Source: Pseudomonadota bacterium
Lineage (GTDB): Bacteria > Pseudomonadota > Alphaproteobacteria > Geminicoccales > Geminicoccaceae
Direction: 5' to 3'
NCBI GenBank assembly: GCA_030549795.1
Contig: JAUQQO010000025.1
Coordinates: forward strand, 1 to 64,000
Length of the DNA stretch: 64,000 nucleotides
The translations under genes and the position numbers were made by a program. The notes beneath the pieces were generated by a model, which was not told the DNA's origin, did no database searches, and saw nothing but the letters and a program-made list of their open reading frames with translations. Within the stretch, counting starts at the first letter, position 1. Every line of letters starts with the position of its first letter. Shown piece by piece: positions 25,691-34,023 of this stretch.

Positions 25691-27304
25691 TCAGACAGCG
25701 GCACGCTCGCGGGCTTCCAAAAGCGCCTCGAGCGCATCGAGCCGATCGGCCTCGGCTGCCGGCTTGTCCCAGCGGATGCGCAACACGCGCGGAAAGCGCA
25801 GGGCGATGCCGGATTTGTGCCGGGTCGAACGCTGGATGCCCTCAAAACCGATCTCGAAGACGAGGACCGGCTCGACCGCCCGCACAGGGCCGAAGCGGGC
25901 GATGGTATGCGCGCGGATCCAGCGATCCAGCCGCACGAGCTCTTCATCCGTGTAGCCCGAATAGGCCTTGGCCACCGGCACCAACTCGAGTCCTTGCGGT
26001 CCCTCGCGCCAGGCACCGAAGGTGTAATCGGAATAAAAAGACGAGCGCTTGCCGTGGCCGCGCTGCGCGTAGAGGAGCACGAGATCGGCCGTAAAGGGAT
26101 CGCGCTTCCACTTCCACCACAGCCCCTTGATGCGTCCGGCGCGGTAGGGGCTCGCCTTGTGCTTGAGCACAAGGCCCTCGATCGCCGGATGGGGCGGTGC
26201 GCGGCGCAGCGCCTCGAGTTCGGCAAGGCTGTGCGCGGAAAGCAGGGGCGAGGGAAGCAAGCGCGGACAAGAGAAACGGGCGAGCAGCGCATCCAGCCGC
26301 GCGCGCCGATCAACAAAGGGCAAAGGGCGCAGATCGACCTCGTCTTCAGCGAGGAGGTCATAAACAAGAAGGCCGACCGGATAATCGGCGAGCAGCCGTG
26401 GTGAGATCTGCTTGCGGTTCAGGCGTTGCTGGAGGTCGTTGAAGCTGCCAATCGTGCCGGCGCGGACGACCACAAGCTCGCCATCCAGCACAGCGCGCAG
26501 GTCCAAGGCGTGCACCGTCTGCACGAGATCGGGAAAGCCGGCGGTGATCTCCTCGCCGCTGCGCGCGTAAAGGCGCACGCCTTTGGGGCTGATCGCGAGC
26601 TGGGCGCGGATGCCGTCCCATTTCCACTCCACCGCCCACGCATCGAGGGTATCAGCGATCGCGGGGTGATCTTCGGGTTCGAGCGGGTGGGCGAGCATGA
26701 AGGGGCGGAAGGCGAGCGCCTCCTCGGTTCCGGGCTGCGGGCCTTTGCCCTCGAGCCAAGCGAACAGCGCCTCATAGGGCGGCGCTTGTGCGTGCCAGAG
26801 CTCTTCGATCCGCACCGGATCGACTGCCCCGAGTTCCGCCAGCACCTCGCGCACGAGGCCAACTGAGACCCCAACCCGCGGGGCGCCGGTGAGGAGCTTT
26901 AAAAGCGCCCAGCGGCCGGTGGCATCGAGCCGGTCGAGGAGCTCGCCGAGCACAGCGGGAAGCTCGGCTTTGGGGGTGCGGGTGAGCCGATCGACCACCT
27001 CGGCGAGCGGTGGCGGGGAAGCCCGGCGCTCCCCTTCCGGCCAAAGCAGCGCCACGGTTTCGGCGAGATCGCCGACATAGTCATAGGACCAAGCGAACAG
27101 CACGGGATCGGTGCGGGTGACGGCCAGTGCGCGCACGAGCGCCGGTTTGGCATGCGGAAGCCTAAGCGTGCCCAAAAGCGCAGCTAAAGCCCAGCCGCGA
27201 TCGGGATCGGGAGTGGACCGCAGATAGGCGCTTAAGAGCGCCCGCTTGGCGGTGCGCTGCGGGGAATGGAGGAGGCGTTCGAGGAGCTCGGCGAAACGCT
27301 GCAT
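25691..27304 (-). CDS. ATP-dependent DNA ligase (exonuclease-associated bacterial type)
   Basis: The 537-residue ligase has an N-terminal DNA-binding domain of about 200 residues, then the adenylation motif EWKWDGIRAQL with the catalytic lysine near residue 226, RSGEEITAGFPD, DGELVV, EGLVLKHKASPYRAGR and KGLWWKWKRDP, followed by an OB-fold end with VFEIGFEGIQRSTRHKSG. Its length and end match the ligase found beside an MBL exonuclease, an Lhr-like helicase and a PdeM-like phosphoesterase. Only the exonuclease, upstream on the same strand after a 450-base gap, is present here. It probably acts in DNA repair. Confidence 0.9.
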   Translation of the reverse strand: MQRFAELLERLLHSPQRTAKRALLSAYLRSTPDPDRGWALAALLGTLRLPHAKPALVRALAVTRTDPVLFAWSYDYVGDLAETVALLWPEGERRASPPPLAEVVDRLTRTPKAELPAVLGELLDRLDATGRWALLKLLTGAPRVGVSVGLVREVLAELGAVDPVRIEELWHAQAPPYEALFAWLEGKGPQPGTEEALAFRPFMLAHPLEPEDHPAIADTLDAWAVEWKWDGIRAQLAISPKGVRLYARSGEEITAGFPDLVQTVHALDLRAVLDGELVVVRAGTIGSFNDLQQRLNRKQISPRLLADYPVGLLVYDLLAEDEVDLRPLPFVDRRARLDALLARFSCPRLLPSPLLSAHSLAELEALRRAPPHPAIEGLVLKHKASPYRAGRIKGLWWKWKRDPFTADLVLLYAQRGHGKRSSFYSDYTFGAWREGPQGLELVPVAKAYSGYTDEELVRLDRWIRAHTIARFGPVRAVEPVLVFEIGFEGIQRSTRHKSGIALRFPRVLRIRWDKPAAEADRLDALEALLEARERAAV

Positions 27305-27754
27305 CTAAAAAGAGGGTGTGCGTCCTCAAGGCGGCGAGGACGGTGAGGGCTGCGCCCGCGAGCGAGGAGGTAGCGGCCAGCAGCCGCACGACAAGGGCGA
27401 GCTCTGGTGCACCGAGAGCGCACCGGCGTCAGCCGGCTAAGCCGTGCGAGAAGAGCAGCAAAGCACGAGCTGGATTGTCAGGCCGCACGCGCAACGGAAG
27501 CGGGCAATGAGCTGGGAAGATCGGCTTGCGCGCAGTACGCCCCTTGCTCGGCATTGTTTGCACGGTTGCGCCCAGCACCCAGCTCGGCAAGAGGGCAGTG
27601 CAGGCGGTCCATGCACGGAAAGATGCGACACTTGCACGCTTCGCGGTTCGCCCCTTCAAGAAAGAAGCCTAAAAATCACGAGGTCTGATCAGCCTCCCTG
27701 TACCTCGGCGGGCCGGACGGGAACGATCTCCTCCGGCCCGATGCTTTTTTACGC
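27305..27754. other. Gene-free 450-base gap between ligase and exonuclease genes
   Basis: No convincing protein frame was seen on either strand. The ligase gene probably has its own promoter here. On the plus strand the gap ends in a hairpin followed by T residues (27709-27750), although no plus-strand gene precedes it, which leaves room for a small RNA. No known RNA family was recognised in the 400 bases upstream of that hairpin. Confidence 0.45.
27709..27750 (+). terminator. Intrinsic terminator-like hairpin with no upstream gene
   Basis: A 9-bp perfect stem (CGGGCCGGA at 27709-27717 with TCCGGCCCG at 27732-27740) and a 14-base loop are followed after four bases by six T residues on the plus strand. 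The nearest genes on both sides are on the minus strand and the minus-strand orientation has no T-tract, so it does not terminate either of them. Confidence 0.55.
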
Positions 27755-28771
27755 TCACCCGCTCTCGTCCTCATAGCCGAGAAGCGCAAGCGAGCGGGCG
27801 GCGATGCCGCGCTGTGCTAGAGCATAGCTGAGAGCTTCCTCGCGGCCGTGGGTGATCCACACCTCCTCGGCTGCGACCTCGCTGCAGGTGGCAAGGAGCT
27901 CGTCCCAATCGGCGTGATCGGAGATCACAAGCGGCAGCTCGACGCCACGCTGTTTGGCGCGCTGCTTGACCCGCATCCAGCCTGAGGCGAGGGCGATGAG
28001 CGGATCGGGCAGCCGGCGGATCCAGCGATCGGCAAGAGCAGAAGGCGGGGCGAGCACGATCGCACCCGCGAGCTCGCGCCGGGCCTGGCCGCGTTCTCCA
28101 ACCGTAGCCGGAAGACAAGGCCCCAAGCGCACCCCGAGCTGTTCGTAGAGCGCGCAAAGGGGCAAAAGCGCTCCGTGGAGATAGATCGGACGATCATAGC
28201 CAGCTGCGCGCAACAGCGCGATCAGCCGCTGGCACTTGCCGAGCGCGTAGACGCCGACCACGATGGCGCGTTCGGGATTGTCGGTCTGGGCGCGCACGAG
28301 CTTGGCGATCTCGTCTTCAGCCGGGGGGTGGCGGAAGACCGGCAGACCGAAGGTCGCTTCGGTGATCCAGAGATCACAACGCACCGGTGCAAAGGCGGTG
28401 CAGGTGGGATCCGGCCTGCGCTTAAAGTCCCCCGACCAGACCACCCGCGTCCCCTGGTATTCGAGTACGATCTGGGCCGAGCCGAGCACATGGCCGGCAG
28501 GGGCCAACCACAGCCGGACCTCACCGAGCGTGATGCGCGCGCCCAAGGGCAGCGGCCGCAGGCGCCCAAAGGCCCCGTGCCCGAAGCGTGCTTCGAGAAG
28601 GGCACAGGTCTCGGGCGTGGCGATCACCTCGTCGTGCCCGGGGCGGGCGTGGTCGGTGTGGGCATGGCTGATCACCGCCCGCGGCACCGGGCGCAAGGGA
28701 TCCAAAAAGAAGTCGCCCGGGCGCACGAACAATCCTTGCGGCCGGGATTCGAGCCAGGAAAAGCGGCTCAT
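27755..28771 (-). CDS. Ligase-associated DNA exonuclease, MBL/beta-CASP fold
   Basis: The 338-residue protein resembles mRNA 3'-end-processing factors and is the type called ligase-associated DNA exonuclease. The metal motif VISHAHTDHA lies near residue 37. LAPAGHVLGSAQIVLEY, VVWSGDFKRRPDPTC and the beta-CASP part with LVISDHADWDELL and VWITHGREEAL follow. It should trim DNA ends for the ATP-dependent ligase encoded downstream. ATG 28771 overlaps the stop of the preceding gene by four bases (ATGA), so it is coupled to the B3/B4-domain gene. Confidence 0.88.
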   Translation of the reverse strand: MSRFSWLESRPQGLFVRPGDFFLDPLRPVPRAVISHAHTDHARPGHDEVIATPETCALLEARFGHGAFGRLRPLPLGARITLGEVRLWLAPAGHVLGSAQIVLEYQGTRVVWSGDFKRRPDPTCTAFAPVRCDLWITEATFGLPVFRHPPAEDEIAKLVRAQTDNPERAIVVGVYALGKCQRLIALLRAAGYDRPIYLHGALLPLCALYEQLGVRLGPCLPATVGERGQARRELAGAIVLAPPSALADRWIRRLPDPLIALASGWMRVKQRAKQRGVELPLVISDHADWDELLATCSEVAAEEVWITHGREEALSYALAQRGIAARSLALLGYEDESG

Positions 28772-29427
28772 GCGGCAAGATCCGAGGCGAGGATCTGCGC
28801 GTCGAGATAGCGCTTTAAGCTGTCTTGGGCGCAGGTGAGGATGCGCGCGGTGACCGGCTCGGGGGCGAAGCCGAAGAGCACGAACAGGACGCGCTGCGTT
28901 TGAGGGCCCACTGCAGTGCGGCAACTGTCCCGGGTCGGGCTGCCGAAAGGACCGTTTTGGTCGGCGAGCACGGGTAGCCCCTCGAGGTTGAGGGAAAGGC
29001 CACCGATGGCGGCATAGCGCTCGCCCGGCGCACCGGGGCGGAAGCAAAGCGGCAAGTGGAGCCGGTCGGCATCATAAACGCCGATCGAAAAGCCGCTCTT
29101 AAGCGAAAGAAGGGTCCCAACCTCGACGCGCGGGTCGATCCGAGGCGGCGGTTCACCCCGGCAGATCCGACGCCTGAGCGCTTCGGCCGCGGGGCGATAG
29201 CGCGCCGGGTCCTTGCCGAGGGCGCGGTAGGCGGCGCGGGTTGCGGCGATCGCGGGTAGCTGGGCGGGCGTGCAGGTGCGGATCTGCGCAGCGGTATCGT
29301 CGAGGGCGCGGGTGAGTGCGGCCGGCAGCCCTTGCGGTGCGACCGCGGCGAGGATCCAACCGAGGTTGGGGCGAACGGTGGGCGGAAAGCCCACGATCGC
29401 AATCCGCTCTGGAATTTCCATAAACAT
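28768..29427 (-). CDS. B3/B4 tRNA-binding-domain protein
   Basis: The 219-residue protein has the B3/B4 domain found in phenylalanyl-tRNA synthetase beta chains and in free-standing proteins: TRAAYRALGKDPARYRPAAE, then LPLCFRPG, GGLSLNLEGLPVLADQNGP and FGSPTRDSCRTA. Free-standing forms are thought to bind or edit tRNA or amino acids, but their role is unclear. ATG 29427 is used; the ATG two codons later is equally possible. It is translationally coupled to the downstream DNA exonuclease gene, a link to DNA ends that is not explained by its family. Confidence 0.75.
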   Translation of the reverse strand: MFMEIPERIAIVGFPPTVRPNLGWILAAVAPQGLPAALTRALDDTAAQIRTCTPAQLPAIAATRAAYRALGKDPARYRPAAEALRRRICRGEPPPRIDPRVEVGTLLSLKSGFSIGVYDADRLHLPLCFRPGAPGERYAAIGGLSLNLEGLPVLADQNGPFGSPTRDSCRTAVGPQTQRVLFVLFGFAPEPVTARILTCAQDSLKRYLDAQILASDLAA

Positions 29428-29499
29428 TCTTATCCGATCAAAACCCCACGCCGAGCCACCGCACGCCAGCAAACACCGCCCAGCGGCGCACGCCCGCGC

Positions 29500-30087
29500 T
29501 CAGCCCGATCGCGCGAGCTCGGCAAGGCGAGCATCGAGGGCGGCTTCGAGCTCCGCTGTGTCCTCGACCACCGTCACCCCTTCGAACTCCTTGAGCCGGG
29601 CGGTGTTCTCGAGATCGATGCGACGCGGCCACAGCCGCACCATGCGGTGCGGCGCCATGCTGTCGTGCACCGGCTTGGTATCACAGGCATAGACGATGAT
29701 CGGGATGCGGCACTTGCCGGCTTGCGCGAACACGTTGGTGACGAGCGTGTCGGAAATGCCGCAGACGAACTTGGCCACCGTGTTCGAGGTCGCCGGTGCC
29801 ACCACCAGCGTGTGGTACCAGCCGTCGTAGAACCGGCCCACCGGGGGTGCCGAGGCGGTGGTATCGCGGATGAGGCGAATGCCGGGCGGGAAGGGTTTGC
29901 GCGTCCGCGTGTAGAGAAAGATCACCTCTGCTGCCGCCTTAGAGAGAAAGAGGTCGAGCTCGCCGATCCGGCGGATGATCTCAAGGCAGGCCAAAAAATC
30001 GTGGCCGGAGCCGGTAAGCGCCCAGGCCAAGCGCGGCCGGCGCGGCTTTTCCTCGTCGCTCGTGGTGGGGAGGATCTCCTCGCTCAT
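29500..30087 (-). CDS. dmrB: Dihydromethanopterin reductase (acceptor)-type flavoprotein, DmrB-like
   Basis: The 195-residue protein belongs to the flavoprotein family of DmrB/AfpA. The N-terminus WALTGSGHDFLACLEIIRRI, the segment SKAAAEVIFLYTR, the loop VAPATSNTVAKFVCGISDTL and the end DLENTARLKEF are characteristic; FMN should bind at the TGSG and APATSN loops. DmrB reduces dihydromethanopterin in the last step of H4MPT synthesis. Its place next to an MfnE-like kinase, with a four-base overlap, and inside the C1 island supports this. A cysteine at VYACDTKPVHDSM may be structural. Confidence 0.82.
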   Translation of the reverse strand: MSEEILPTTSDEEKPRRPRLAWALTGSGHDFLACLEIIRRIGELDLFLSKAAAEVIFLYTRTRKPFPPGIRLIRDTTASAPPVGRFYDGWYHTLVVAPATSNTVAKFVCGISDTLVTNVFAQAGKCRIPIIVYACDTKPVHDSMAPHRMVRLWPRRIDLENTARLKEFEGVTVVEDTAELEAALDARLAELARSG

Positions 30088-30770
30088 TCCCGTACCCCGC
30101 AGCGATGGAGGGTGGGATCGCCGCTTGCCGCAAGCAAGGGCTCGCGCGTCGGAATGAGGCCACCGCCCGCAAGCGTTTGCGGCGCCTCTGCCCGGGCGAG
30201 GCGGATACAGCCACGATAGCCGGATGCGAGTTCGGGAAAGGCGGGATCGAGGATGCCGCGCGCCGCGAGCTCAGCAAGGGTAACCGGTGGGGCGGGCAGC
30301 GCCGCCGCCTTGACGAGCACGAGCTCGGGCGCGGCGAGCCGGATGGCGAGAATGAGGGCGAGGCTGTCGGCGCTCACCCGCCAGGAAGCCTCGATCGAAC
30401 CGTCGCGCCCGACCATCGCCCAGGGCAGCCACAGCATCGCCCGCCCCGACGCGGCTGCGGCTGCGATCTCCGCGGGGCGCTCAACCGGCATAAGCCGGCG
30501 TTCGCGAGCGGCGAGAAAAAGTGCATATTGCTGCATGGAAAGGATCGCCGCGGCATGGGCGACCCGATCATCGAAGCCGAGTGCGGCTTGCAGGGTGCGC
30601 ACCGCATCGGCAAACGGCCCACCGCCCGGGACCACGAGCCAGGCGCGGCCGTCACCGGCGATCGCCGCGAGCCAGGTCGAGAGTTTGGGGTGCCGGGCGA
30701 GACTGCCACCCAGCTTGACGATCCCACAAAGCCCCGGCACCGACGCGGTTCGATCGTGAACGGATGCCAT
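30084..30770 (-). CDS. Amino-acid-kinase-fold protein, MfnE-like (methanofuran synthesis)
   Basis: The 228-residue protein has the amino acid kinase fold: CGIVKLGGSLARHP at the phosphate loop, WLVVPGGGPFADAVRTL, and RVSADSLALILAIRL toward the C-terminal half. In methanogens MfnE, an enzyme of this fold, phosphorylates aminomethylfuran-methyl phosphate on the way to methanofuran; homologues sit in bacterial H4MPT islands. The function here is inferred from fold and neighbours. ATG 30770 overlaps the divergent folP start by two bases; a GTG at 30740 is an alternative. Confidence 0.7.
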   Translation of the reverse strand: MASVHDRTASVPGLCGIVKLGGSLARHPKLSTWLAAIAGDGRAWLVVPGGGPFADAVRTLQAALGFDDRVAHAAAILSMQQYALFLAARERRLMPVERPAEIAAAAASGRAMLWLPWAMVGRDGSIEASWRVSADSLALILAIRLAAPELVLVKAAALPAPPVTLAELAARGILDPAFPELASGYRGCIRLARAEAPQTLAGGGLIPTREPLLAASGDPTLHRCGVRE

Positions 30771-31641
30771 GCTCGCCACTGCCCTCACCCTGTTCCCGCC
30801 GCCACCGCCCTGGATCATGGGGATCCTCAACCTCACCCCCGACAGTTTCTCCGACGGCGGCCGCTTCTCGGCGCCCGAAGCGGCGATCGCGGCAGCCGAA
30901 GCGATGTGCGCAGAGGGCGCTCATCTCATCGACATCGGCGGCGAATCCACTGCCCCCGGCCGGCGGCCGATCAGCGCTGAAGAGGAACTCGCGCGCATCG
31001 AGCCGGTCGTTGCCGCCCTCGCACCCAGGCTCGTGCTTTCCATCGACACCTATCATGCCCGCACGGCCGCGCGCTGTCTTGCGCTTGGGGCGCGGATGAT
31101 CAACGACACGTCGGCTCTGCGCGCCGAGCCTGAACTTGCCGATGTGGTGCGCGAACACGGCGCGCTGCTCGTGCTCATGCATGCCAAGGACGGGCCCTTG
31201 CCGCATGTCACGCCCGCCGAACGCCGTTACCGCGACGTGGTCCAAGAGGTGGGGGATTTCTTAGCCGAGCGGGTGGACTTCGCGCTCGCCCGCGGCATCC
31301 CGGCCGAACACCTCATCCTCGATCCCGGCTGGAGCGCGTTTTTAAGCCACGATCCCGAAGACACCTTTCGGCTCTTGCGCGACTTCGAGCGGCTGGTTCG
31401 GCGCTTTGCGCCCATTCCGCTTATGGTTGCGATCTCGCGCAAAGGGGTGCTCAAGGTTCCTTTAGCCGAGCGCGATCCGATTTCCCAGCTCGCTGCGCTC
31501 ATCGCCGTGGCGCGCGGGGCCCTTTATGTGCGCACCCATGCGCCCAAGATGATGGCCCAGTTCCTCGAGCTGGCGCGGCGCTCCGGCTGGCCTTTGCCTA
31601 CGAGCCCCGCTTCGGCTCAACCCGGGCCGGCGCAGGCGTAA
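30769..31641 (+). CDS. folP: Dihydropteroate synthase
   Basis: The 290-residue TIM-barrel enzyme joins pABA to hydroxymethyldihydropterin diphosphate in folate synthesis. The motifs MGILNLTPDSFSDGGRF, IDIGGESTAPGRRPIS, LSIDTYHARTA, MINDTSALRA, ILDPGW and MVAISRKGVL are all present. The loop has GGESTAPG where the usual sequence is GGESTRPG, so an arginine is replaced by alanine. ATG 30769 overlaps the divergent mfnE-like start codon. The 3' end overlaps the convergent folK by 25 bases. A specific role in H4MPT instead of folate synthesis is less likely, because the DUF6513 protein fits that step better. Confidence 0.88.
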   Translation: MLATALTLFPPPPPWIMGILNLTPDSFSDGGRFSAPEAAIAAAEAMCAEGAHLIDIGGESTAPGRRPISAEEELARIEPVVAALAPRLVLSIDTYHARTAARCLALGARMINDTSALRAEPELADVVREHGALLVLMHAKDGPLPHVTPAERRYRDVVQEVGDFLAERVDFALARGIPAEHLILDPGWSAFLSHDPEDTFRLLRDFERLVRRFAPIPLMVAISRKGVLKVPLAERDPISQLAALIAVARGALYVRTHAPKMMAQFLELARRSGWPLPTSPASAQPGPAQA

Positions 31642-32132
31642 GGGGTGTTGGAAAGCGCGGCCAAGAGCTCGCCAGCAGTGCGCCCCAGAAGCGGATGGCG
31701 CCAATCCGGCCAGAGCTCACAAAGCGGCGCGAGGACGAAGTCGCGCTCGTGCATGCGCGGATGCGGCAGCACCGGGCGTGCCGGCGGCAGCCGTACTTCA
31801 TCGTCGAGAGCGATGAGATCGAGGTCCAGCACCCGCGGCTGCCAGGGCAAGAGCTCGCGGTTGCGGTCGCGCCCCAACGCGCGCTCGATCCCGTGCAGCA
31901 CCGCCAACAGCGCCTCGGCGCCCAGCGGGGTGGAGAGGATGACGACGCCGTTGAGATAGGGCGGATGCTCGCGCACGGGATCTAAGGGGTGGACGAGCGC
32001 CGGGGTGGTGATCCACCGCGAGCGGGCGAGGATGGGGCCAGCCTCCTCGGCCAGAAGTGCGAGTGCTGTCTCAAAGCTGCGCGGCGGATCGCCGAGATTG
32101 GCCCCGAGCGCGACGATGGCGCGGCGGCTCAC
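31617..32132 (-). CDS. folK: 2-amino-4-hydroxy-6-hydroxymethyldihydropteridine pyrophosphokinase
   Basis: The 171-residue HPPK transfers pyrophosphate from ATP to hydroxymethyldihydropterin. ALGANLGDPPRSFETAL, PYLNGVVIL, PWQPRVLDLDLIALDD and LPHPRMHERDFVLAPL are diagnostic, including the two metal-binding aspartates of DLDL. The product can feed folP and the H4MPT pathway. The coding end crosses the end of folP on the other strand. Confidence 0.92.
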   Translation of the reverse strand: MSRRAIVALGANLGDPPRSFETALALLAEEAGPILARSRWITTPALVHPLDPVREHPPYLNGVVILSTPLGAEALLAVLHGIERALGRDRNRELLPWQPRVLDLDLIALDDEVRLPPARPVLPHPRMHERDFVLAPLCELWPDWRHPLLGRTAGELLAALSNTPYACAGPG

Positions 32133-32153
32133 TCCTTTGTGTCCCCTGCCCTT

Positions 32154-32966
32154 TTATGAGCCGGCACCGAGCTGCCAGCTGCGCGTGAAATGTCGCTCCT
32201 TGATGTCCGAGGCCTCAACGCGCAGCTCGCCCGGACCCTCGGGAGCGAGGTGGAAGGCGATCATCGGATCCTCGGAGAGCGAGATGTCGGCTTCGACCTC
32301 GAGGAGCGGTTCGCCGTTCCACAAGATCCGGATGGAATCGAGGTGATCGGCCGGGATCCAGTTGCGGGTGAGCTGATCGATCTGCATGCCCGAATATTGG
32401 GGATGGCTGATGAGCAGGCGAAGCTCGTTGGGTTCCCCGAAGCGCAACTGCTCGGGCTGGATGAGTTTCATCGCGCCGATGCGGGCATAGGCCGCTTCTT
32501 TGTCCTTATTAGCCGGAGCCGAACAGCCGCCCGAGGCCTTGACGAAACGCTCGACCATATAGAGCGTGCCATCGTTCATCTCGGCGACCGCGCGCACGGG
32601 CGTATATTCGTTGACGCGGATGCGGGTGGCGATCGAGGCCGAGCCGGTCTTGGGTGTGAAGCGGAAAACGGCCGCGCGCGGGGCGGGGTTGCGGTCGATC
32701 AAAAGGTGCACAGCGCGGATGTAGCGCTCGGGGGTCTGGGGAACGAGCGCCCGTACCGCGACTTCGACCAAGGCGGCGTCATGGGCGCGCGCCGGCGCCT
32801 CGAGCGCGATCACCGCTGCCCCGTCGACGACGGGCCGGTTCGCGAAGAACAGTTCGCGCAAGACGTCCCATTGGCTCTGGGCGAAGGCCGGGACGGCACG
32901 GGCCACAGCCGGTGCGGCAACAGCGAGCACAAGCGCGTGGCGGCGCGAGAAACAGAGCGTGCTCAT
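32154..32966 (-). CDS. Quinoprotein dehydrogenase-associated SoxYZ-like carrier, exported
   Basis: The 270-residue protein has an N-terminal signal with paired arginines (FSRRHALVLAVAAPAVARA), a SoxY-like half ending with the carrier-type motif ASGGCSAPANKD, and a SoxZ-like half with LISHPQYSGMQIDQLTRNW and a beta-sandwich end. Fused SoxYZ-like proteins of this type occur with PQQ-dependent alcohol dehydrogenases and a partner metallohydrolase, as here. The cysteine presumably carries a substrate or redox group. ATG 32966 overlaps the upstream stop (ATGA); an ATG two codons earlier is possible. Confidence 0.83.
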   Translation of the reverse strand: MSTLCFSRRHALVLAVAAPAVARAVPAFAQSQWDVLRELFFANRPVVDGAAVIALEAPARAHDAALVEVAVRALVPQTPERYIRAVHLLIDRNPAPRAAVFRFTPKTGSASIATRIRVNEYTPVRAVAEMNDGTLYMVERFVKASGGCSAPANKDKEAAYARIGAMKLIQPEQLRFGEPNELRLLISHPQYSGMQIDQLTRNWIPADHLDSIRILWNGEPLLEVEADISLSEDPMIAFHLAPEGPGELRVEASDIKERHFTRSWQLGAGS

Positions 32967-33904
32967 TCCCACTCGAGCTCCTTATAGGCCGCTGTCATGT
33001 TGCGCGGGTGATTGTCGGTTGACAACAACCAGTCGCCCGCAGGCGGCGGTGGATCGGCGAGCAGTGCGGAAAGCGTGCGACCGCTGCGGATCGCCCGGCG
33101 GACCGCAGCGGCGAGCGCTTCGAGATAGTGCCGTTGCGGCGCGAGCGCCTCCGGCCAGCTGGCGGCCGGCGGACCGTGGCCGGGGACGACGCGCGCCGCC
33201 GGCACGCGGGCGAGCTCATCCATCACCGCAAGCCAGCCCACAAGCGAGCCGTCGATCACCGGCAGCCGCTCGAGAAACAAAAGATCGCCGGCGATGAGCG
33301 TGCGGCTGGCGTGATCGAAGACCGTAAGATCGCAATCCGTGTGCGCGGTCGGCCAGGCGCGAAGTTCGAGCGGGCGCCCGCCGAGGTCGAGCGCGCGCGG
33401 TTGCCCGACCGCCACGGGCTCATCGACCGGTACCGGCTCCGCACCGACGCTCGCTGGGCCCAAAAGGCGGTCCATGGCGGCGCGATAGCTCGGGAAGCGA
33501 TCGGCGAGCGCCGATGGCAGCCTAAGATGGCCCCAAATCCGGGCCCCGGCCTTATGGAAGACCACCGCCCCCATGACGTGGTCGGGATGGTGATGGGTGA
33601 GGAGGAGATGGCGGATCGGCCGATCGGTGCGGGCGCGGATAGCAGCCAGGAGCTCGCGCGCCTGCGCCGGGCTGCCGCCGGCATCCACCACCGCCACCGC
33701 GTCATCGCCGATGATGATGGCGAGATTGGCGATGCCGCCGCGGTTGGTGGGCGAAAAGTCCTCGTGCACCCCGGGATAGACGAGGAGGCCCGGGGCGATC
33801 TCGACCAGGGCAAAGGGCGCACTCTGCCCGGGCACCGCGGCCACAGCCGTAGCGGCTAAGAGCCCAGCCAGGACCGCACGCCGCTGCGCCGCTTTTGGAG
33901 CCAT
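32963..33904 (-). CDS. Quinoprotein relay-type zinc metallohydrolase, MBL fold, exported
   Basis: The 313-residue protein has a Tat-like signal (QRRAVLAGLLAATAVAAVPG) and an MBL domain with LLLTHHHPDHVMGAVVFH, the later histidine in AWPTAHTDCDL, the aspartate in IAGDLLFLERLP and the histidine in VPGHGPPA, a complete two-zinc set. With the SoxYZ-like carrier gene it overlaps by four bases, it forms the pair known from quinoprotein dehydrogenase loci. It probably acts in the periplasm on a product bound to the carrier. It diverges from folB. Confidence 0.83.
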   Translation of the reverse strand: MAPKAAQRRAVLAGLLAATAVAAVPGQSAPFALVEIAPGLLVYPGVHEDFSPTNRGGIANLAIIIGDDAVAVVDAGGSPAQARELLAAIRARTDRPIRHLLLTHHHPDHVMGAVVFHKAGARIWGHLRLPSALADRFPSYRAAMDRLLGPASVGAEPVPVDEPVAVGQPRALDLGGRPLELRAWPTAHTDCDLTVFDHASRTLIAGDLLFLERLPVIDGSLVGWLAVMDELARVPAARVVPGHGPPAASWPEALAPQRHYLEALAAAVRRAIRSGRTLSALLADPPPPAGDWLLSTDNHPRNMTAAYKELEWE

Positions 33905-34023
33905 CGCGCGCCTCCCCCCGCTTCCGCTTGCCGGAAGCGGCTATCGCCTCCATAGCAGCGCGGCACCGTCGCGGGCCAGAGCGACGACCGCAAGCCTGCG
34001 GCGCCGAAACAGCGGGAGGCACC

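Noticed and set aside
27480-27750. Known RNA gene (SRP RNA, RNase P RNA, tmRNA or 6S)
   Set aside because: None of the conserved sequence blocks of these RNAs could be found, so no RNA name is given.
27444-27776. Possible small protein ending after the orphan terminator
   Set aside because: The frame crosses the terminator-like hairpin and has no family features; a non-coding transcript is the simpler explanation.
30769-31641. folP as the H4MPT-specific pterin synthase
   Set aside because: It carries standard folate DHPS motifs, while the DUF6513 protein is the family member restricted to H4MPT organisms.
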